64,000 nucleotides of DNA from a bacterium (GCA_020627925.1 JAHDFY010000002.1:1-64000), one strand, 5' to 3'. Positions 34,426 through 45,782 are shown, counted from the stretch's first letter. Notes: a model not told the origin generated them from the letters alone. Made by a program: numbers and translations.

Positions 34426-36093
34426 TTATGATGGGGTGATAATCTGCGAACAATCAATAAAAAATCCTCCGTGATAGTTGTCTGGTTTTATTTTTCCTAT
34501 GATATTGATAGTATCTCCTATATTGTATTCTCCTAATAAATCTCCTTTTGATCGTCGTAACAACGTCATAATGTTATCATGATGTTGTACTGATAGCTTC
34601 AAATGTCCTTTTCCTCTTTGACCTACTTTGTCCACTCACACGATGGTACACTCTTCAAAAAGAAAGTTTGGCTCTTCATTACCAACACCAAATGGTGCTA
34701 ATTTTTGAATTTGCCTGAGCGTGTCATTGTTCCATTCATGAGCATAAAAAATAGTATCAACATTTATGGTCCTTATTAGTGTTTCTTCAGAAATAAGATC
34801 GTCTACATATTCCAAAAAATGATTTTTGAGGCTATCGAGGTTTTCTAGTTTGACTGTGAGTCCTCCTGCCTGTTTGTGTCCTCCGTACCTTTCCAGTAAG
34901 TGGTCTGCTGTCTTGAGCATTTCTACCACATTGAAATAATCAGGTCACCTTAAACTCCCTACAGCAATACCTCTTTCTTTACACATGTGTAATACTACCG
35001 ATGGCTTGTAAAACTTTTCGGTAATTCTTCACGCAACAATACCTACAATACCTTCGTGATACGAGTGATCAGTTGCTATAAGAATTTTTTCATCGGTGTT
35101 GATGAGCTTGAGTGCGTGTCTGTGTGCTTTGTCTTGAAGTTTTTTTCTTTCGGTATTAATTTCATCAATTTTTTCGAGATATTCTTTTTGTTTTTCTCAT
35201 GAAAAGAGGAGTGTACGAAGACTATCGTAAGGAGATGCTAATCTTCCTCCTGCATTAATTCTTGGCCCAATCACAAAACCAATATGAAATGTATCCATTT
35301 GATCTTTGATATTGACGTGTTTGAGAAATCCTTTGAGTGATTCTGGTATTTTCTCTCTTTGTCTGTTTATAATTTCTAATCATTTTTTTACCATTGCTCT
35401 ATTTTCATTGACCAGAGGAACACAGTCAGCAACAGTTCCAATGGCAACAATAGGTAGAAAGTATTGGAATACTTCTTTTTTTTGTGCTGATGAAAAGTTG
35501 GCTTTTTTCATGAGTGCATTGATTAATTTGAATGCAACTCCTACACCAGCGATTCCTTTGAATTCATAGTCCTGTGAGACTTGAGGATTGATGATAGCAT
35601 CTGCATCGGGAACTATATCCAGAGCGTGGTGGTGATCAGTAATGACTAATTTTATTCATAACTCTTTTGCGTAGGCAGCTTCTTGTATTGATGTAATTCC
35701 ATTGTCAACGGTAATGATGAGGTCTATGTTTTTTTCCTTCATCATATCTATGTGTTTGCACTTGAGACCATATCCATCTTTGAGTCTATTGGGATACATG
35801 ATACTTATGTTTTTGTGATGGAGATGTTTTGTAAAAAATGAATACAAGCTAAAACTTGATGTGACTCCATCAACGTCATAGTCCCCAAAAACCATTATTT
35901 TTTTATTTTCTTTGATATGAGAAAAAATGATGCTGGTTGCTTTGTCTATATCATTGAGTTTGCTTGTGGGAATTCGGTACTTTTTGAGCGTAGGATTGAG
36001 AAAATCTTCCGTTGTGCATGCAACGTTTCTTGCTTTGAGTAATCTTTGTAGAATAGAAATATCTTGTTGTGTGTTAAGCAAGTTTATTTTCAT
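34426..36093 (-). CDS. recJ: single-strand DNA exonuclease RecJ
   Basis: A 555-residue DHH-family 5'-3' exonuclease. Motifs seen: MVFGDYDVDGVTSS near residue 69, IITVDNGIT near residue 128, the DHH motif TDHHHALDIVP near residue 151, and the DHHA1 motif GGHKQAGGLTV near residue 395. An OB-like C-terminal domain (GQRGKGHLKLSV) completes the RecJ layout. Several conserved Gly are TGA. Confidence 0.93.
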
Positions 36094-36203
36094 GGGTTGA
36101 TGTATTTTTTAAACTTTTTAGTGATATAGATATTTTTTGCTATATGTAGAGGAGTATAGAGAAATAGCTGGACAAATTTTGTTTTCTTTCAAAAGTATGA
36201 AAA

Positions 36204-36228
36204 TAAAAAAACCTCGATTAATCGAGGT
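36204..36228 (-). terminator. terminator of clpP
   Basis: On the minus strand, ACCTCGATTAATCGAGGT folds into a stem with a small AT loop and is followed by seven T. It lies seven bases after the clpP stop. Confidence 0.85.
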
Positions 36229-36234
36229 AAAATT

Positions 36235-36810
36235 TTACTGAATAATTTTGTCAATAATACCGTATTGTAGTGCTTCTTCGGGAGATAACCATTTGTCTCT
36301 ATCCATATCTACTTCTACTTGGTCGTATGGTTGACCGCTTCTATCTGACATAATTTTTGTGAGCATTTTTTTGAGTCTGAGTCATTCTTCTACGGCGATA
36401 AGAGTATCTGATATTTTTCCTTGTGCGCCATGAGCAGGTTGGTGGATCATAATTCTAGAATGAGGAAGTGCGTATCTCTTTCCCTTGGTTCATCCTACCA
36501 AAAACATTGATCCCATTGAGGCTGCTAGTCCCACACAAACTGTTTTGACGTCACATTTGATGTGTTGCATCGTGTCAAAAATTGCCATACCAGAATATAC
36601 TTCGCCTCCTGGACTATTGATGTACATCGTGATATCTTTGTCAGGATCTTTTTTTTCCAAAAAAAGCATTTGCGCTACGATAGAATTAACCATGTGGGTT
36701 TCTATTGGGCCAGCGACAAAAATAACTCTATCTTCTAGCAGTCTAGAATAAATATCGTAAGCTCTTTCTCCTTTGTGGCTTTTTTCAATAACTGTTGGAA
36801 TTAGTACCAT
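36235..36810 (-). CDS. clpP: ATP-dependent Clp protease proteolytic subunit
   Basis: A 191-residue serine protease that forms the barrel of ClpXP/ClpAP. The catalytic triad is visible: Ser in GLAASMGS near residue 99, His in RIMIHQP near residue 124, and the Asp in the IMSDRSGQP region. IFVAGPIE and [15 protein letters not shown] are standard. No Clp ATPase is in the window. It has its own terminator and is divergent from the prepilin-like gene. Confidence 0.96.
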
Positions 36811-36967
36811 AAGTGTATAATCAAAAATGAATAGATAATTTTGTATGATACAAATTTACCGATCTTGGTGAGTAATGCAATTAAATGGAATTGCATTTGC
36901 TTGGCAAACAAGTAATTTGTGGATTAATATATATAGCTTATGGTTTTTTTTATTGTGTGAGGCGGTT

Positions 36968-38203
36968 ATGACAAAAAGATCATGATTTACATTGCTAGAA
37001 ACATTGATTTCATTGACTATCTTTTTTTTTGTTGTTGCTATAACATTGAGAGCGTACCTACAAACTATTGATATCAAAAATGGTGTCGAAGCAAGACAAA
37101 CCTTGGTGCAAAGTTCTTATTTCATGATGGAAAAACTGCAAACACTTATGAAAAATTACACCATTGATTATGAGGAATATTTTAATAGAAGAATGGTGTG
37201 ATGTGATGGATTGGGGGATGTGAGTGGAATTCCTCGTTTTTCACGATCTGGCTGATCTAATGGACACTGCGACAGGTTTACGGCTTATGGTAATGAAAAT
37301 ACATTGGGTGGGGGAGTGGCAACCTCAGAACACAGATTGTATTATTGTTCGAGCATTATTGATTCGACAGAAACTGCAAATTCTGTTTTGGTGAAAGCTG
37401 TACCATCAATAGATGTTGCTGATTTTTTGAATGGAGCGGGTTGTTTTAGCTATTTATCAGATCCAAGTGGAAAGCAGTCATTCGGTCAATACGAGGCAAA
37501 CTTTCATGATGTCCAGGATGACGTTGATTTGGTTCTATGATCATTTTGAGATGATGACGACTTTGCTATTGGTCAATGACCTGATGCTTTGGTAGACTCT
37601 TCCTCTATTTCTGAAATATATCTTATTTCGCAGAACAAAAACCAAAGAGTATTTTTGAGAAGAAAGCTTGTTGCTTCATGAGATTGGAATGGAACGGGTG
37701 GTGTTGGTGATGTTCCTTCTGACTATTTGTATACTATTCAATTGTTGAAATTGAGAGGTTTTGATGCATGACATAATCATGATTTTGACGCGTCTATTAA
37801 TTCGTGAGTGTATGATGGAGTTATTGATACGTGGGCTTGTGATTTTCAAGAATGATTTGCTTGTGGGGATTCTAATAGAGATTGATCAGTAGATTTGCTT
37901 GATAGCTATTCTTCTATTAGTACATTATACTCAGGCTATGTGATGCCAATGCATGAAGATGATGGTTGGGTTAATTTATTTGGTAATGATGTAACTGTTA
38001 CAAATTTTTTGGTAACGATTTCTCCTACGATTGATCCCGATCTTGCCCGAGACGATGATGTTGTGCAGATTAATCCTTCTATTACTATTTTGCTGGATAC
38101 TGCACTGTATGGTAAAAATTGGCAAACAAAAGTGGGTGAGGCAACGGTTAATAATTTTGATCTCACATTGCAAACAACATTTGACGTAAAGAGTTTTTAT
38201 TAA
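36968..38203 (+). CDS. large prepilin-like protein (GFTLLET)
   Basis: A 411-residue protein with a short leader MTKRS and a prepilin cleavage motif GFTLLETLISLTIFFFVV; the cut-site Gly is TGA. The head is unusually large for a pilin, Gly/Asp/Ser-rich with scattered Cys (CDRFTAYG, YYCSS, GCFSYL, WACDF, ACGDS) that may stabilise it outside the cell. The acidic DDDDF segment and DSNRDGSVD loops could bind calcium, as in some minor pilins (inference). It is not linked to the main pilus cluster; dnaB follows after 14 bases. Confidence 0.78.
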
Positions 38204-38217
38204 ATTGAAAAGAAAGA

Positions 38218-39582
38218 ATGGTTTCTATTGAAGATATTAAATTGCCTCCTCATAGTGTTGATGCGGAAAAGTGAGTTCTAGCATGAATTTTGATGGAGAA
38301 TGATTTGTTTTTTGTGTATGATGGTTTCCAATTGATGCCACAAGATTTTTACAAAAAAGAACATCAGCAAATTTTTGATGGAATGAAACAGCTGAGAATG
38401 CAACGTAGAACCATTGATGTGGTGACACTCAGCGATCAACTAGTAAAAATGGATCAACTTGATTATGTTGGTGGTCAAGATTATCTTTTTGAGTTGAGTA
38501 CCTTTTTGTTGACGACATCTTCGTGTGGTGAATATGCTCAATTGGTAAAAGAAAAATCTGTGTTGAGAGGAATTTTGAAAACATGTCAGCATATTACAGG
38601 TGATGTGTATGAGCAAAAAGATACTGCAGAAATTCTTGATAAAGTAGAAAAAAGAGTGTTTGATCTTACACAAATTAATCTTGCAGACAGTCTTAGACAT
38701 GTAAAAGATGTCTTGTCGCAAAGAATAGATCATTATATGGAAATTATCGATAATCCTGAATTGGGAGATAAACATAAGGTAATGTCTACTTATCATAAGC
38801 TTGACGAAATGCTTTGATGATTCAAACCAGGAGAATTACTTATTTTGGCTGCTCGTCCTGCGATGGGTAAAACTGCATTGGCCCTGAATCTTGTTTTGAA
38901 TGCCGCAATAGAGCAAAAAAAATCTGTTGCCTTCTTCTCACTGGAAATGACTTCAGAATCGTTGGTTGATAGAATTTTATCAACAGTATCGAGGATCCCT
39001 TTGTACAAAATTACAAAAAATAAACTTGAAGCAGATGATTTTACATCGATGGGAGAGGCTATCGAGCAACTTTGAGAAGCCAATATTTATCTGGATGATC
39101 AAGGAATTGCAACGGTCCCTCAAATGAAATCAAAACTAAGGAGACTAAAAATTGAAAAATGATCATTGGATTTGGTGATTATTGATTACTTACAATTGAT
39201 GAGTGGTGCCGGAGGTAAGTATGAATGAAACAGAGTACAAGAAGTTTCACAAATTTCTCGTGGACTTAAAGAACTTTCAAAAGAACTTAATGTGCCAATT
39301 ATGGCGCTTTCACAACTTTCGCGTAATGTAGAGTCGAGAATAGATAAACAACCTCAGCTTGCTGACTTGAGGGAATCGGGATCTATTGAGCAAGATGCTG
39401 ATGCGGTATTGATGTTGTATAGAGAAGATTATTATGATCCTGATACAGACAGAAAAGGAGCAACAGACTTGCTTGTCAGAAAAAACAGAAATGGTCAAGT
39501 ATGATCTATTGAGTTGATGTTTAGAGCTGAAACAATGAAGTTTGAAGAAGTTCTTGATGGTGAATGAGATGGTTCTTGGTAG
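38218..39582 (+). CDS. dnaB: replicative DNA helicase DnaB
   Basis: A 454-residue hexameric helicase that opens the replication fork. N-terminal domain: [16 protein letters not shown] (two TGA Gly). RecA-like domain: [15 protein letters not shown] (Walker A near residue 218), [12 protein letters not shown] (Walker B), then [16 protein letters not shown] and the arginine-finger region [15 protein letters not shown]. The C-terminus [21 protein letters not shown] is typical. Length is normal. No intein is seen. Confidence 0.97.
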
Positions 39583-39670
39583 TGACTCTTTTTGTTTTTT
39601 GTGTTTGATATTTTTATGGGAATATATATCCTTGTATTAATTTCGAGGATTTAATTTTTTGAGTTAATAA

Positions 39671-40267
39671 ATGAAAGAACAATTTCCCTCTTCATCTGAA
39701 GAAAAAAATATGAGTATTCAGCCGGCTCCTTCGCCCTACGATAATTCTTGTGGAAAGAAGCTTTTGGAGACTTTAAATAAAGATATCTCTCGCTTTGAGT
39801 GTATTTTACAAAACTACGAATGAGTGGTGTTTTATCGTGATTCTCCATTGGATATTATTCTCAAAATTTTCAGATTAGCTTTGGATAAATTGGATGAAAA
39901 ATTTGATGTACATACTTGGTCTCTGGAAAATGTAACAAATGAAGAAGAATTTTTGGTGTCATTGAAAGATTCATTAAATGATTCGTATTGTACAAAATCA
40001 TGATCTGGAAAAATTGATTTTGAAGGTTGTAATGATTTTGTCTCAGTAGTTAATAGGTCTCTTAGACAATTTAATACAACTAAGAGACAAGTGTTTTTTG
40101 TTACGTGAGCGTCTCTATTAAATATTAGTTTTTTGGATGAGTATATTCATGATTTGGGAGAAAATAAAATGTATGTGATTACTGATAGTCCCGATGTTGC
40201 TACTGAGCGGTCTAGATTTTTAAGACTAACACACAAAGGCTCTGTTTTCCCAGTTCTTCTTAATTAA
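39671..40267 (+). CDS. hypothetical protein
   Basis: A 198-residue soluble protein without signal peptide or membrane helix. It begins with a Ser/Glu/Pro-rich tail (residues 1-28), followed by mixed helix and strand (DIILKIFRLALDKLDEKF, RQVFFVTGASLLNISFL). The last block, MYVITDSPDVATERSRFLRL, looks like a Rossmann-type strand-turn. I recognise no family. Codon use, including three TGA Gly, is like its neighbours, so it is probably a real native gene. Confidence 0.6.
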
Positions 40268-40340
40268 AAATAACCAAATTTATTAGCTAAATAATTGACT
40301 TTTTTTGATAATAGCGTTATATTTGAGTATAGTGCTTTTT

Positions 40341-41420
40341 ATGTTTTGGAAAAAAATGATCAATCAATCGGATATTATCGCTCACGACGTTGTGTGATTT
40401 GATGGAGATAAATATCTTACAATGCAAAAAAAACTTATTATGGAAAGAATTGCTCGTTTTCCTGGTTCTCTTTATTTGGAAATTGGGGGAAAGTTTTTGA
40501 TTGATCAACATGCAAGTAGGGTACTTCCATGATTTTATCCAGACATGAAAAAACGTATCTTCAATGAACTTCTCGATCAGGCTACTATTGTTTTTTGTAT
40601 TAATGCTGATGATATAGTGGGTAATAGACAGCTTTCTAATGAAGACATTTCTTATGAGTTGTATGTGCAGCAAATGATCGAGGATATTGTGACTGAATTA
40701 GGACAAAAGCCTTTGCTTGTAGTTAATTTGGTTGATGATGCGAATGTTTCAGTGGTTGATGCATTTATTGCATGACGAGAGAAAAAAGAATATATAGTGT
40801 ATAAGAGATATAAGATTATTAATTATTTGAATGAACTAGAAAAGGTTGTTTCTCCGGATGGATTTGGGCGCGATGAATATATAAAAACGGATAAAAAATT
40901 GGTATTGGTCACATGAGCTGCATCCAATAGTGGTAAGATGTCTACATGTTTGGGGCAAGTGTATTTGGATAATGTGCGTGGTATTGATTCAGGTTATGCT
41001 AAGTATGAAACATTTCCAATATGGAATCTTCCATTGCGTCATCCTGTTAATTTGGCTTATGAGGCAGCTACCGCAGATATTGATGATTATAATTGTATTG
41101 ATTCTCATCATTTGCAAGCCTATGGCCAAGAAGTGGTAAATTATAATAGAGATGTGGAGGCATTTCCTATATTGTTGACGCTTATCAAAAAAATAGTTGG
41201 CCCGGATAGTTATATGCACAACTATCAGTCGCCAACGGATATGGGTCTTAGTTCTTGAGGATTTTGTATTAGAGATAGCAAAGTGGTAAGGCAAGCATGT
41301 TACGATGAAATTTTGAGAAGAAGAGAGCGATATAAACAAATGATGGAAAGGGGAGAAGGACAACAAAAACGAATAGATGCCTGTGATGATCTTGCGTGTC
41401 TGTGTCGCACAATAGGGTAG
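40341..41420 (+). CDS. DUF1846 (UPF0371) protein, short form
   Basis: A 359-residue member of the DUF1846 family. Strong blocks are [20 protein letters not shown] (residues 52-71), [18 protein letters not shown] (P-loop-like, near residue 194), [20 protein letters not shown] and [14 protein letters not shown], plus [14 protein letters not shown]. The family is often near 490-500 residues; here TAG at 41420 removes the last 130 or so, and no continuation is seen in other frames. Function is unknown; structures of relatives suggest a nucleotide-related fold (established only weakly). It meets the convergent AbiEi-like gene three bases later. Confidence 0.85.
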
Positions 41421-41423
41421 GTA

Positions 41424-42167
41424 TTAGGTATTGCTTGGCATGAGATAGCTGTATCTTTTTATGAGTTGATTGATTTTGTTTGCAAAATCTTCATCAACAT
41501 ACCTTGCAAGTTGGTATAATCTATTGAGAGAGGAGTGGTGTTTGTTGTGTTTTAGTATGGTTGCATATATTTCTAGGTCTATACTTTTTTTGTGTTTTCT
41601 AATGATTTTTTTGATGAGCTCGTCGGTATAGCCTTTGAGTAATAGAGGAGGGTTATAGAGGCTTTCAAGTATTGCAAGCTCTAATACTGCCACAGGTAAG
41701 GTATATTTTCCTATTTTCATTTTTTTGCTGAACTTGTAGAAAACACGAAAAAGGTTTTTGTGTCTGGAGTTGTAGGTTTTGCATAGTGTTTTCTTGTCTA
41801 GCATAACTGTTTCTGTTGCATTTTTATGTTCATTGATGATAGTAATTTCGTCAGGAATGCTGTAGTTTGAGGTATTGAGTTCTAGTGCTTTTAGTCAACC
41901 GATGTACCATCTTCCATCAATGTAATCTCTGCAGTGTTTTTTGAGTATTTCTCGGTAGTATTTGTCAATTAATTCAGATTCTTTGAATTCTTTATTGGGG
42001 GCTTTTGCAATAAAGACATTTTTTTTTAGTGCAAAAAGTTCTCCTTTGTTTTTTAGCTTATGTATGGTTTTGTACATTTTTGAATCGCTGTATTCATCGT
42101 CAAGTATTCACTGCAATCGCTTTTTGATGATTTGGTTGCTTATTATTTTTCCTCTATAATTTAACAT
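41424..42167 (-). CDS. AbiEi-like regulator/antitoxin candidate
   Basis: A 247-residue protein. Residues 1-55 look like a winged helix (GILDDEYSDSKMYKTIHKLK, then NKGELFALKKNVFIAK), the layout of AbiEi antitoxin and related transcription factors that begin 'KL..KGEL..L.+GVY'. The middle has YIGGLKALELNTSNYSIPDEITIINE, comparable to the AbiEi DNA-binding/interaction region; the C-terminus is a helical Lys-rich domain. The nucleotidyltransferase partner AbiEii is not next door. Similarity is judged by eye only, so an orphan regulator is equally possible. Confidence 0.5.
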
Positions 42168-42480
42168 CTTTTTCACAACGATGTGAAAATATTCATTTCT
42201 CATGTTTGTTTGCTCTAGCCAATAAATCTATAAAAATATTTATTGTTTCTTCTTTGTAAATCAATATGTTTTTTCTAATAAAATTGTAATGAATATTCTT
42301 TATGTTGTTTTTTAATTGGCTTATTGTCTTGTTTTTAATGGTTTTTGTTTTGTTGTTTTTAGTTTGTGTAAATATTGATTTTTTTAGTTTAATTGATGGT
42401 TGGTTTTTTGTCAAATAGAACTTGTGTTGTTGGATTTTGTTATATGTCGCTTGTCACCTTTGCTGTATAAAAAAAAGCAT
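42154..42480 (-). CDS. small basic protein, unknown
   Basis: A 108-residue, strongly basic, Lys/Asn/Thr-rich frame from the ATG at 42480, passing two TGA, to TAG at 42154. It overlaps the start of the AbiEi-like gene by 14 bases, like a coupled operon partner. Low complexity (KTKTIKNKTISQLKNNIKN) makes a chance ORF in AT-rich DNA possible. No family recognised. Confidence 0.4.
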
Positions 42481-42644
42481 GGTGTCTCCATGTCTATATT
42501 TGTTCTTGCATTTTGCGGGAATACGTCTATATATGATGACGTTGTAATGTAAAGAGCCTTTTGTTTAAAGCTTTTTGCAGAATTAAATGCAATATATCCA
42601 CTTAGAGGATATCTACTTTATTTCTACTTAAGAGACATTAAATT

Positions 42645-43559
42645 ATGGCGACAATGAAGCATATCAAGGCACAAATCAAGTCAGTAGCAAATCTTAAAAA
42701 AATGACAAGAGCCTTGGAAGTTGTGTCTACTGTTAAATTACAAAAAATTAAACATAAGACAGAACAATATAGAAACTTTTTTCATGAGTTTCTAAGTATT
42801 GCTAAGATTGTTCATGATAAGGTAGATTTGTTTCCAGAGACAAAAAAAATGGCTAGTGGAAAAACACTTCTCATTGTTCTGTCAACTGATAAAGGCCTTT
42901 GTGGTCCAATTAATAGTAAGTTATTTAAGACTATTTTTGCAGAATATGCAGAGAGTAAAGATGTAAGAAAATCTGTTGATGTATTCTGTGTGGGAAAAAA
43001 ATCACTAGACTTTTTTGTTAGAACAGGGTTCTCAACTGTCGGTACTTTGCAAGTTAAAGATGACTTTGAAGGTACTGATTTGTCTCCTTTGTATACTTTT
43101 TTGTCTGATGTTATGACAAAAAATATGTACTCTAATATAAAGGTTTGCTTTAATTATTTTCAAAATGCTATTAAGCAAACTCCTGTAATGGTAGATTTGT
43201 TTCCGTTTAATAAGGCATCAATTGATCAATTTATCGAACAAATTGATGTTGATGTAAATGTGGACCAATACCTAAGTTCGACAAAAAAACATACAGACCT
43301 TGCTATCGAGCCTAGTGTTGAATGTATGAGAAAGGAAATTATGTCTCAATTTATGCAACACTTGATTTATGGAGCAGTACTGCAAAATAAAGCCGGTGAA
43401 TTTTCTGCTCGTATGATTGCCATGAAAAATGCAAAAGATAATGCGACAGGACTTATGAAAGATCTTAAGCTACAATTCAATAAAGCTCGTCAATCTGCTA
43501 TTACACAAGAAATTTCTGAAATAGTTAGTGCTAAGATGGCGATAGAAAGCTTTAACTAA
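42645..43559 (+). CDS. atpG: ATP synthase F1 gamma subunit
   Basis: A 304-residue protein with the central-stalk gamma layout: the N-terminal helix HIKAQIKSVANLKKMTRALEVVS, the STDKGLCGPIN block near residue 81, and the C-terminal helix SARMIAMKNAKDNATGLMKDL ending in QEISEIVSA. It couples rotation to ATP synthesis or hydrolysis. No TGA codons occur. The other F1 genes are not beside it; only atpC is found, about 13 kb away, so the ATP synthase operon is scattered. Confidence 0.95.
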   Translation: MATMKHIKAQIKSVANLKKMTRALEVVSTVKLQKIKHKTEQYRNFFHEFLSIAKIVHDKVDLFPETKKMASGKTLLIVLSTDKGLCGPINSKLFKTIFAEYAESKDVRKSVDVFCVGKKSLDFFVRTGFSTVGTLQVKDDFEGTDLSPLYTFLSDVMTKNMYSNIKVCFNYFQNAIKQTPVMVDLFPFNKASIDQFIEQIDVDVNVDQYLSSTKKHTDLAIEPSVECMRKEIMSQFMQHLIYGAVLQNKAGEFSARMIAMKNAKDNATGLMKDLKLQFNKARQSAITQEISEIVSAKMAIESFN

Positions 43560-43686
43560 TATTTCTAACTGTATATTCATCAAATATATGTTATCCCTTC
43601 AACTTTGGTTGAAGGTTTTTTTTATATTCGTATTATGAATATTATTGAAATATCTAGTAAAATTTATTTTGACTTATTTTGAGTAT

Positions 43687-44091
43687 ATGGCAGAATCGTC
43701 TTTGGTAGTCCAAGAGTATTATAAAAATCCGGTAAACAATTTTGCTATGGATGGTTATACAGTAAAGCAAGAACAATGAAATGTTGTTTGTGGCGATAAT
43801 GTTGTTGTCTATCTTAAGATTGATTCATCGTGAACTGTTGTTGATTTTTCTTATTCAGGGGAACCCTCACTTATTACTTCTGCTGCGGCAAGTTTGCTTG
43901 CAGATTTGATTGTTGGAGAAAATATTGAAAAAGTACTTTTATGGAATTATCAATTGTTTTTGGATAATCAGTTTTGTGTTTCTTATAGAAGAAGAAGGGC
44001 TGTTGTTGGTGCCTTGCTGGCAGCAAGAAATGCAATACATTTCTATATAAAAGACTGAATTATTGATAATTATGATGATCTTTTTGAATAA
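43687..44091 (+). CDS. NifU/IscU-like protein lacking most cluster ligands
   Basis: A 134-residue protein with the NifU N-terminal/SufU outline: a start segment with YKNPVNN, then NVVCGDNVVVYLKID (equivalent to the CGD motif), SYSGEPSLITSAAASLLADLI, and RRRAVVGALLAARNAIHF at the end. Only the first Cys is kept. The GCAIS Cys position reads EPSLIT and the third Cys region reads RRRAVV. Iron-sulfur scaffolding in the usual way is therefore unlikely. An altered or carrier-type role is inference. Confidence 0.65.
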
Positions 44092-44202
44092 GTTATATCT
44101 GCTTTGGGGTTTTATTGGTTGTAATTTTGCCTTTCTGCTTATTGTCTTGACAGGAAATGACAAAAAAATATACTGTTTTTTGTTTACATAACATAGGATG
44201 GT

Positions 44203-44607
44203 ATGATTCACTTTTTTTCGCAGTTGATAGTTATTGCTGCTGTTAATGGTTTTGTAATGTTTGGAGTAGTGGAATATTTTCCTGAGTTTGGCTTAAATAT
44301 TACTGTTCCATCTGTTCTTTTGGGATATTTTCTCATTTGATTTGTTTTTTGGTTTTTCTTTGTAATTTTGAAGAAAATGATTGATATAGTAGCCTTTCCT
44401 TTTAAGTTTTTTACAATGGGGTTGTCTACTGTTGTTGTCAATATTTGAGTGTTTTATCTTTTTGCTCATGTTGTAAACACCTATTTGCCTTTGTATTATC
44501 CTGGGGTTTTGATTCAACTTGGATCTGTTTGGCAAACTTTTCTGTTATCAATTGTCTTAGGGGTGGTTATGTCTGTATTACATTTTATAGTTAAAAAAAT
44601 CATCTAA
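44203..44607 (+). CDS. phage-holin-family (PF04020/YvlD-like) membrane protein
   Basis: A 134-residue protein with four hydrophobic helices. The segment IDIVAFPFKFFTMGLSTVVVN matches the conserved 'ilkLltlPlniLTlGLf.ivin' core of the YvlD-like holin family, followed by an amphipathic PGV.IQLGS region. Members occur in many bacterial genomes outside phages and have no proven lytic role. It overlaps the next gene as TAATG. Confidence 0.65.
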
Positions 44608-44843
44608 TGAAAAATCTCTATCTAACTGGTGCAATTATTATATTTATCGTATTGATTATTCCTTTTTTCGAAGGATTTGCACTTAATACTTCTGTGCAAT
44701 TTTTGGGAGATACTTGGTCTTTTACTGCCATTTATCCAATATTGGTGTTATTTGGTATTCTTGAATGAGCATGTATCACGCTTTATGTGCAATCTATCGT
44801 ACAAGAAGTAAAGAATAAGACGTCAAACTCATTTGATTTGTAA
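44607..44843 (+). CDS. small two-helix membrane protein, unknown
   Basis: A 78-residue protein with two membrane helices (about residues 5-24 and 38-58). Its ATG overlaps the stop of the holin-like gene (TAATG), so both are probably translated together. I do not recognise a family. Confidence 0.55.
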
Positions 44844-44875
44844 TGTAATTATTTATCTATTGTAAAATATAAGTA

Positions 44876-45466
44876 ATGTGAAAAGAATCTTATACCTTAT
44901 CAAGGTCACAAGCTGCTGATTTTCTTAACGTTTCGACAAGATCTATAGATAGGTATGTCAAAAGTGGAAAACTTTCTTACAAAAAAATTGCCAATAAGGT
45001 GCTTCTTAACAAGGATGAAGTTATGGCACTTAAAAAGGATTACGATATGCTTCATCAAAATCAGTCAGCAGTAGTGACTGACGTAGTGAATCATGGAACA
45101 AGTTCTATTGGATGAATGTCTGATACAGAACGTCTTTCGGAGATAGATCAAATGATTGATCAAAAAATAGAAAGATTTTTTCTTGTTTTTAAGGAAAAAG
45201 AAAAGCTTATTGAGGATAAGAATAAGATCATCTTTATGTTGCAACAAAGAGTCGGAGAATTAGAAAGTAAAATTCAAAGTATGATTGCGCTTCCTGATTA
45301 CAACGAAGAAAAACAAAAGGCTGTTTTGGAAAAAAAGAAGCTTGAGCAAAAAATAAATGAGTTGAATAAAAACTTGTGAATAGAAAAAACAAAAAACCTT
45401 ATTTCTTTAGGTTTTCTTCTGGTTATTATTGGTTTGGTGATTGTATTTTTTTGGATTACTCAATAG
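44876..45466 (+). CDS. membrane-anchored helix-turn-helix protein
   Basis: A 196-residue protein with an unusual order. Residues 1-55 form an excisionase/MerR-type winged helix (SRSQAADFLNVSTRSIDRYV, then KLSYKKIANKVLLNKDEV). A long coiled coil (about residues 85-165) follows, and the C-terminus is one membrane helix (SLGFLLVIIGLVIVFFWITQ). The DNA-binding part would be held at the membrane. The second codon is TGA (Gly), so a standard-code reading would miss the start. DNA tethering or membrane-linked regulation is inferred. Confidence 0.7.
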
Positions 45467-45497
45467 AATTATTGTTTGTAAATATGGTAATGTTAAG

Positions 45498-45521
45498 GAA
45501 CTCGGAAGGGTTCTTTTTTTT
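45498..45521 (+). terminator. Rho-independent terminator
   Basis: GAACTC pairs with GGGTTC (one G-T pair) around a GGAA tetraloop, followed by eight T. It ends the HTH-protein transcript. Confidence 0.8.
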
Positions 45522-45782
45522 GTTATAATTTGGGGTTAAGAGGGGATTTTATCAGGTATGGCTTTTGTGTTGTTGTCATTATTTTTATTTTGGTAATTAA
45601 TTTTTTATAAATTTGTAAATAGCATTTTTGTTAAAAACTCATTTTTTCTTTTTACTTTGCACAACTTACATTGTGTAAGGTAAAAAAACAGGGAAAAATA
45701 GTTTGTTTTGATGATTTGTTTGTTAAGCTTAATTTATATTTGTTTTTGTTTGATAAAATGTTTCAACTTTGAACAATAATCT
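45522..45782. other. AT-rich gene-free spacer
   Basis: No coding frame of note. An inverted repeat CTTACATTGTGTAAG lies near 45668-45682. The stretch TTGTTTGATAAAATG near 45750 could be a promoter for the RNA proposed next. Confidence 0.4.
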
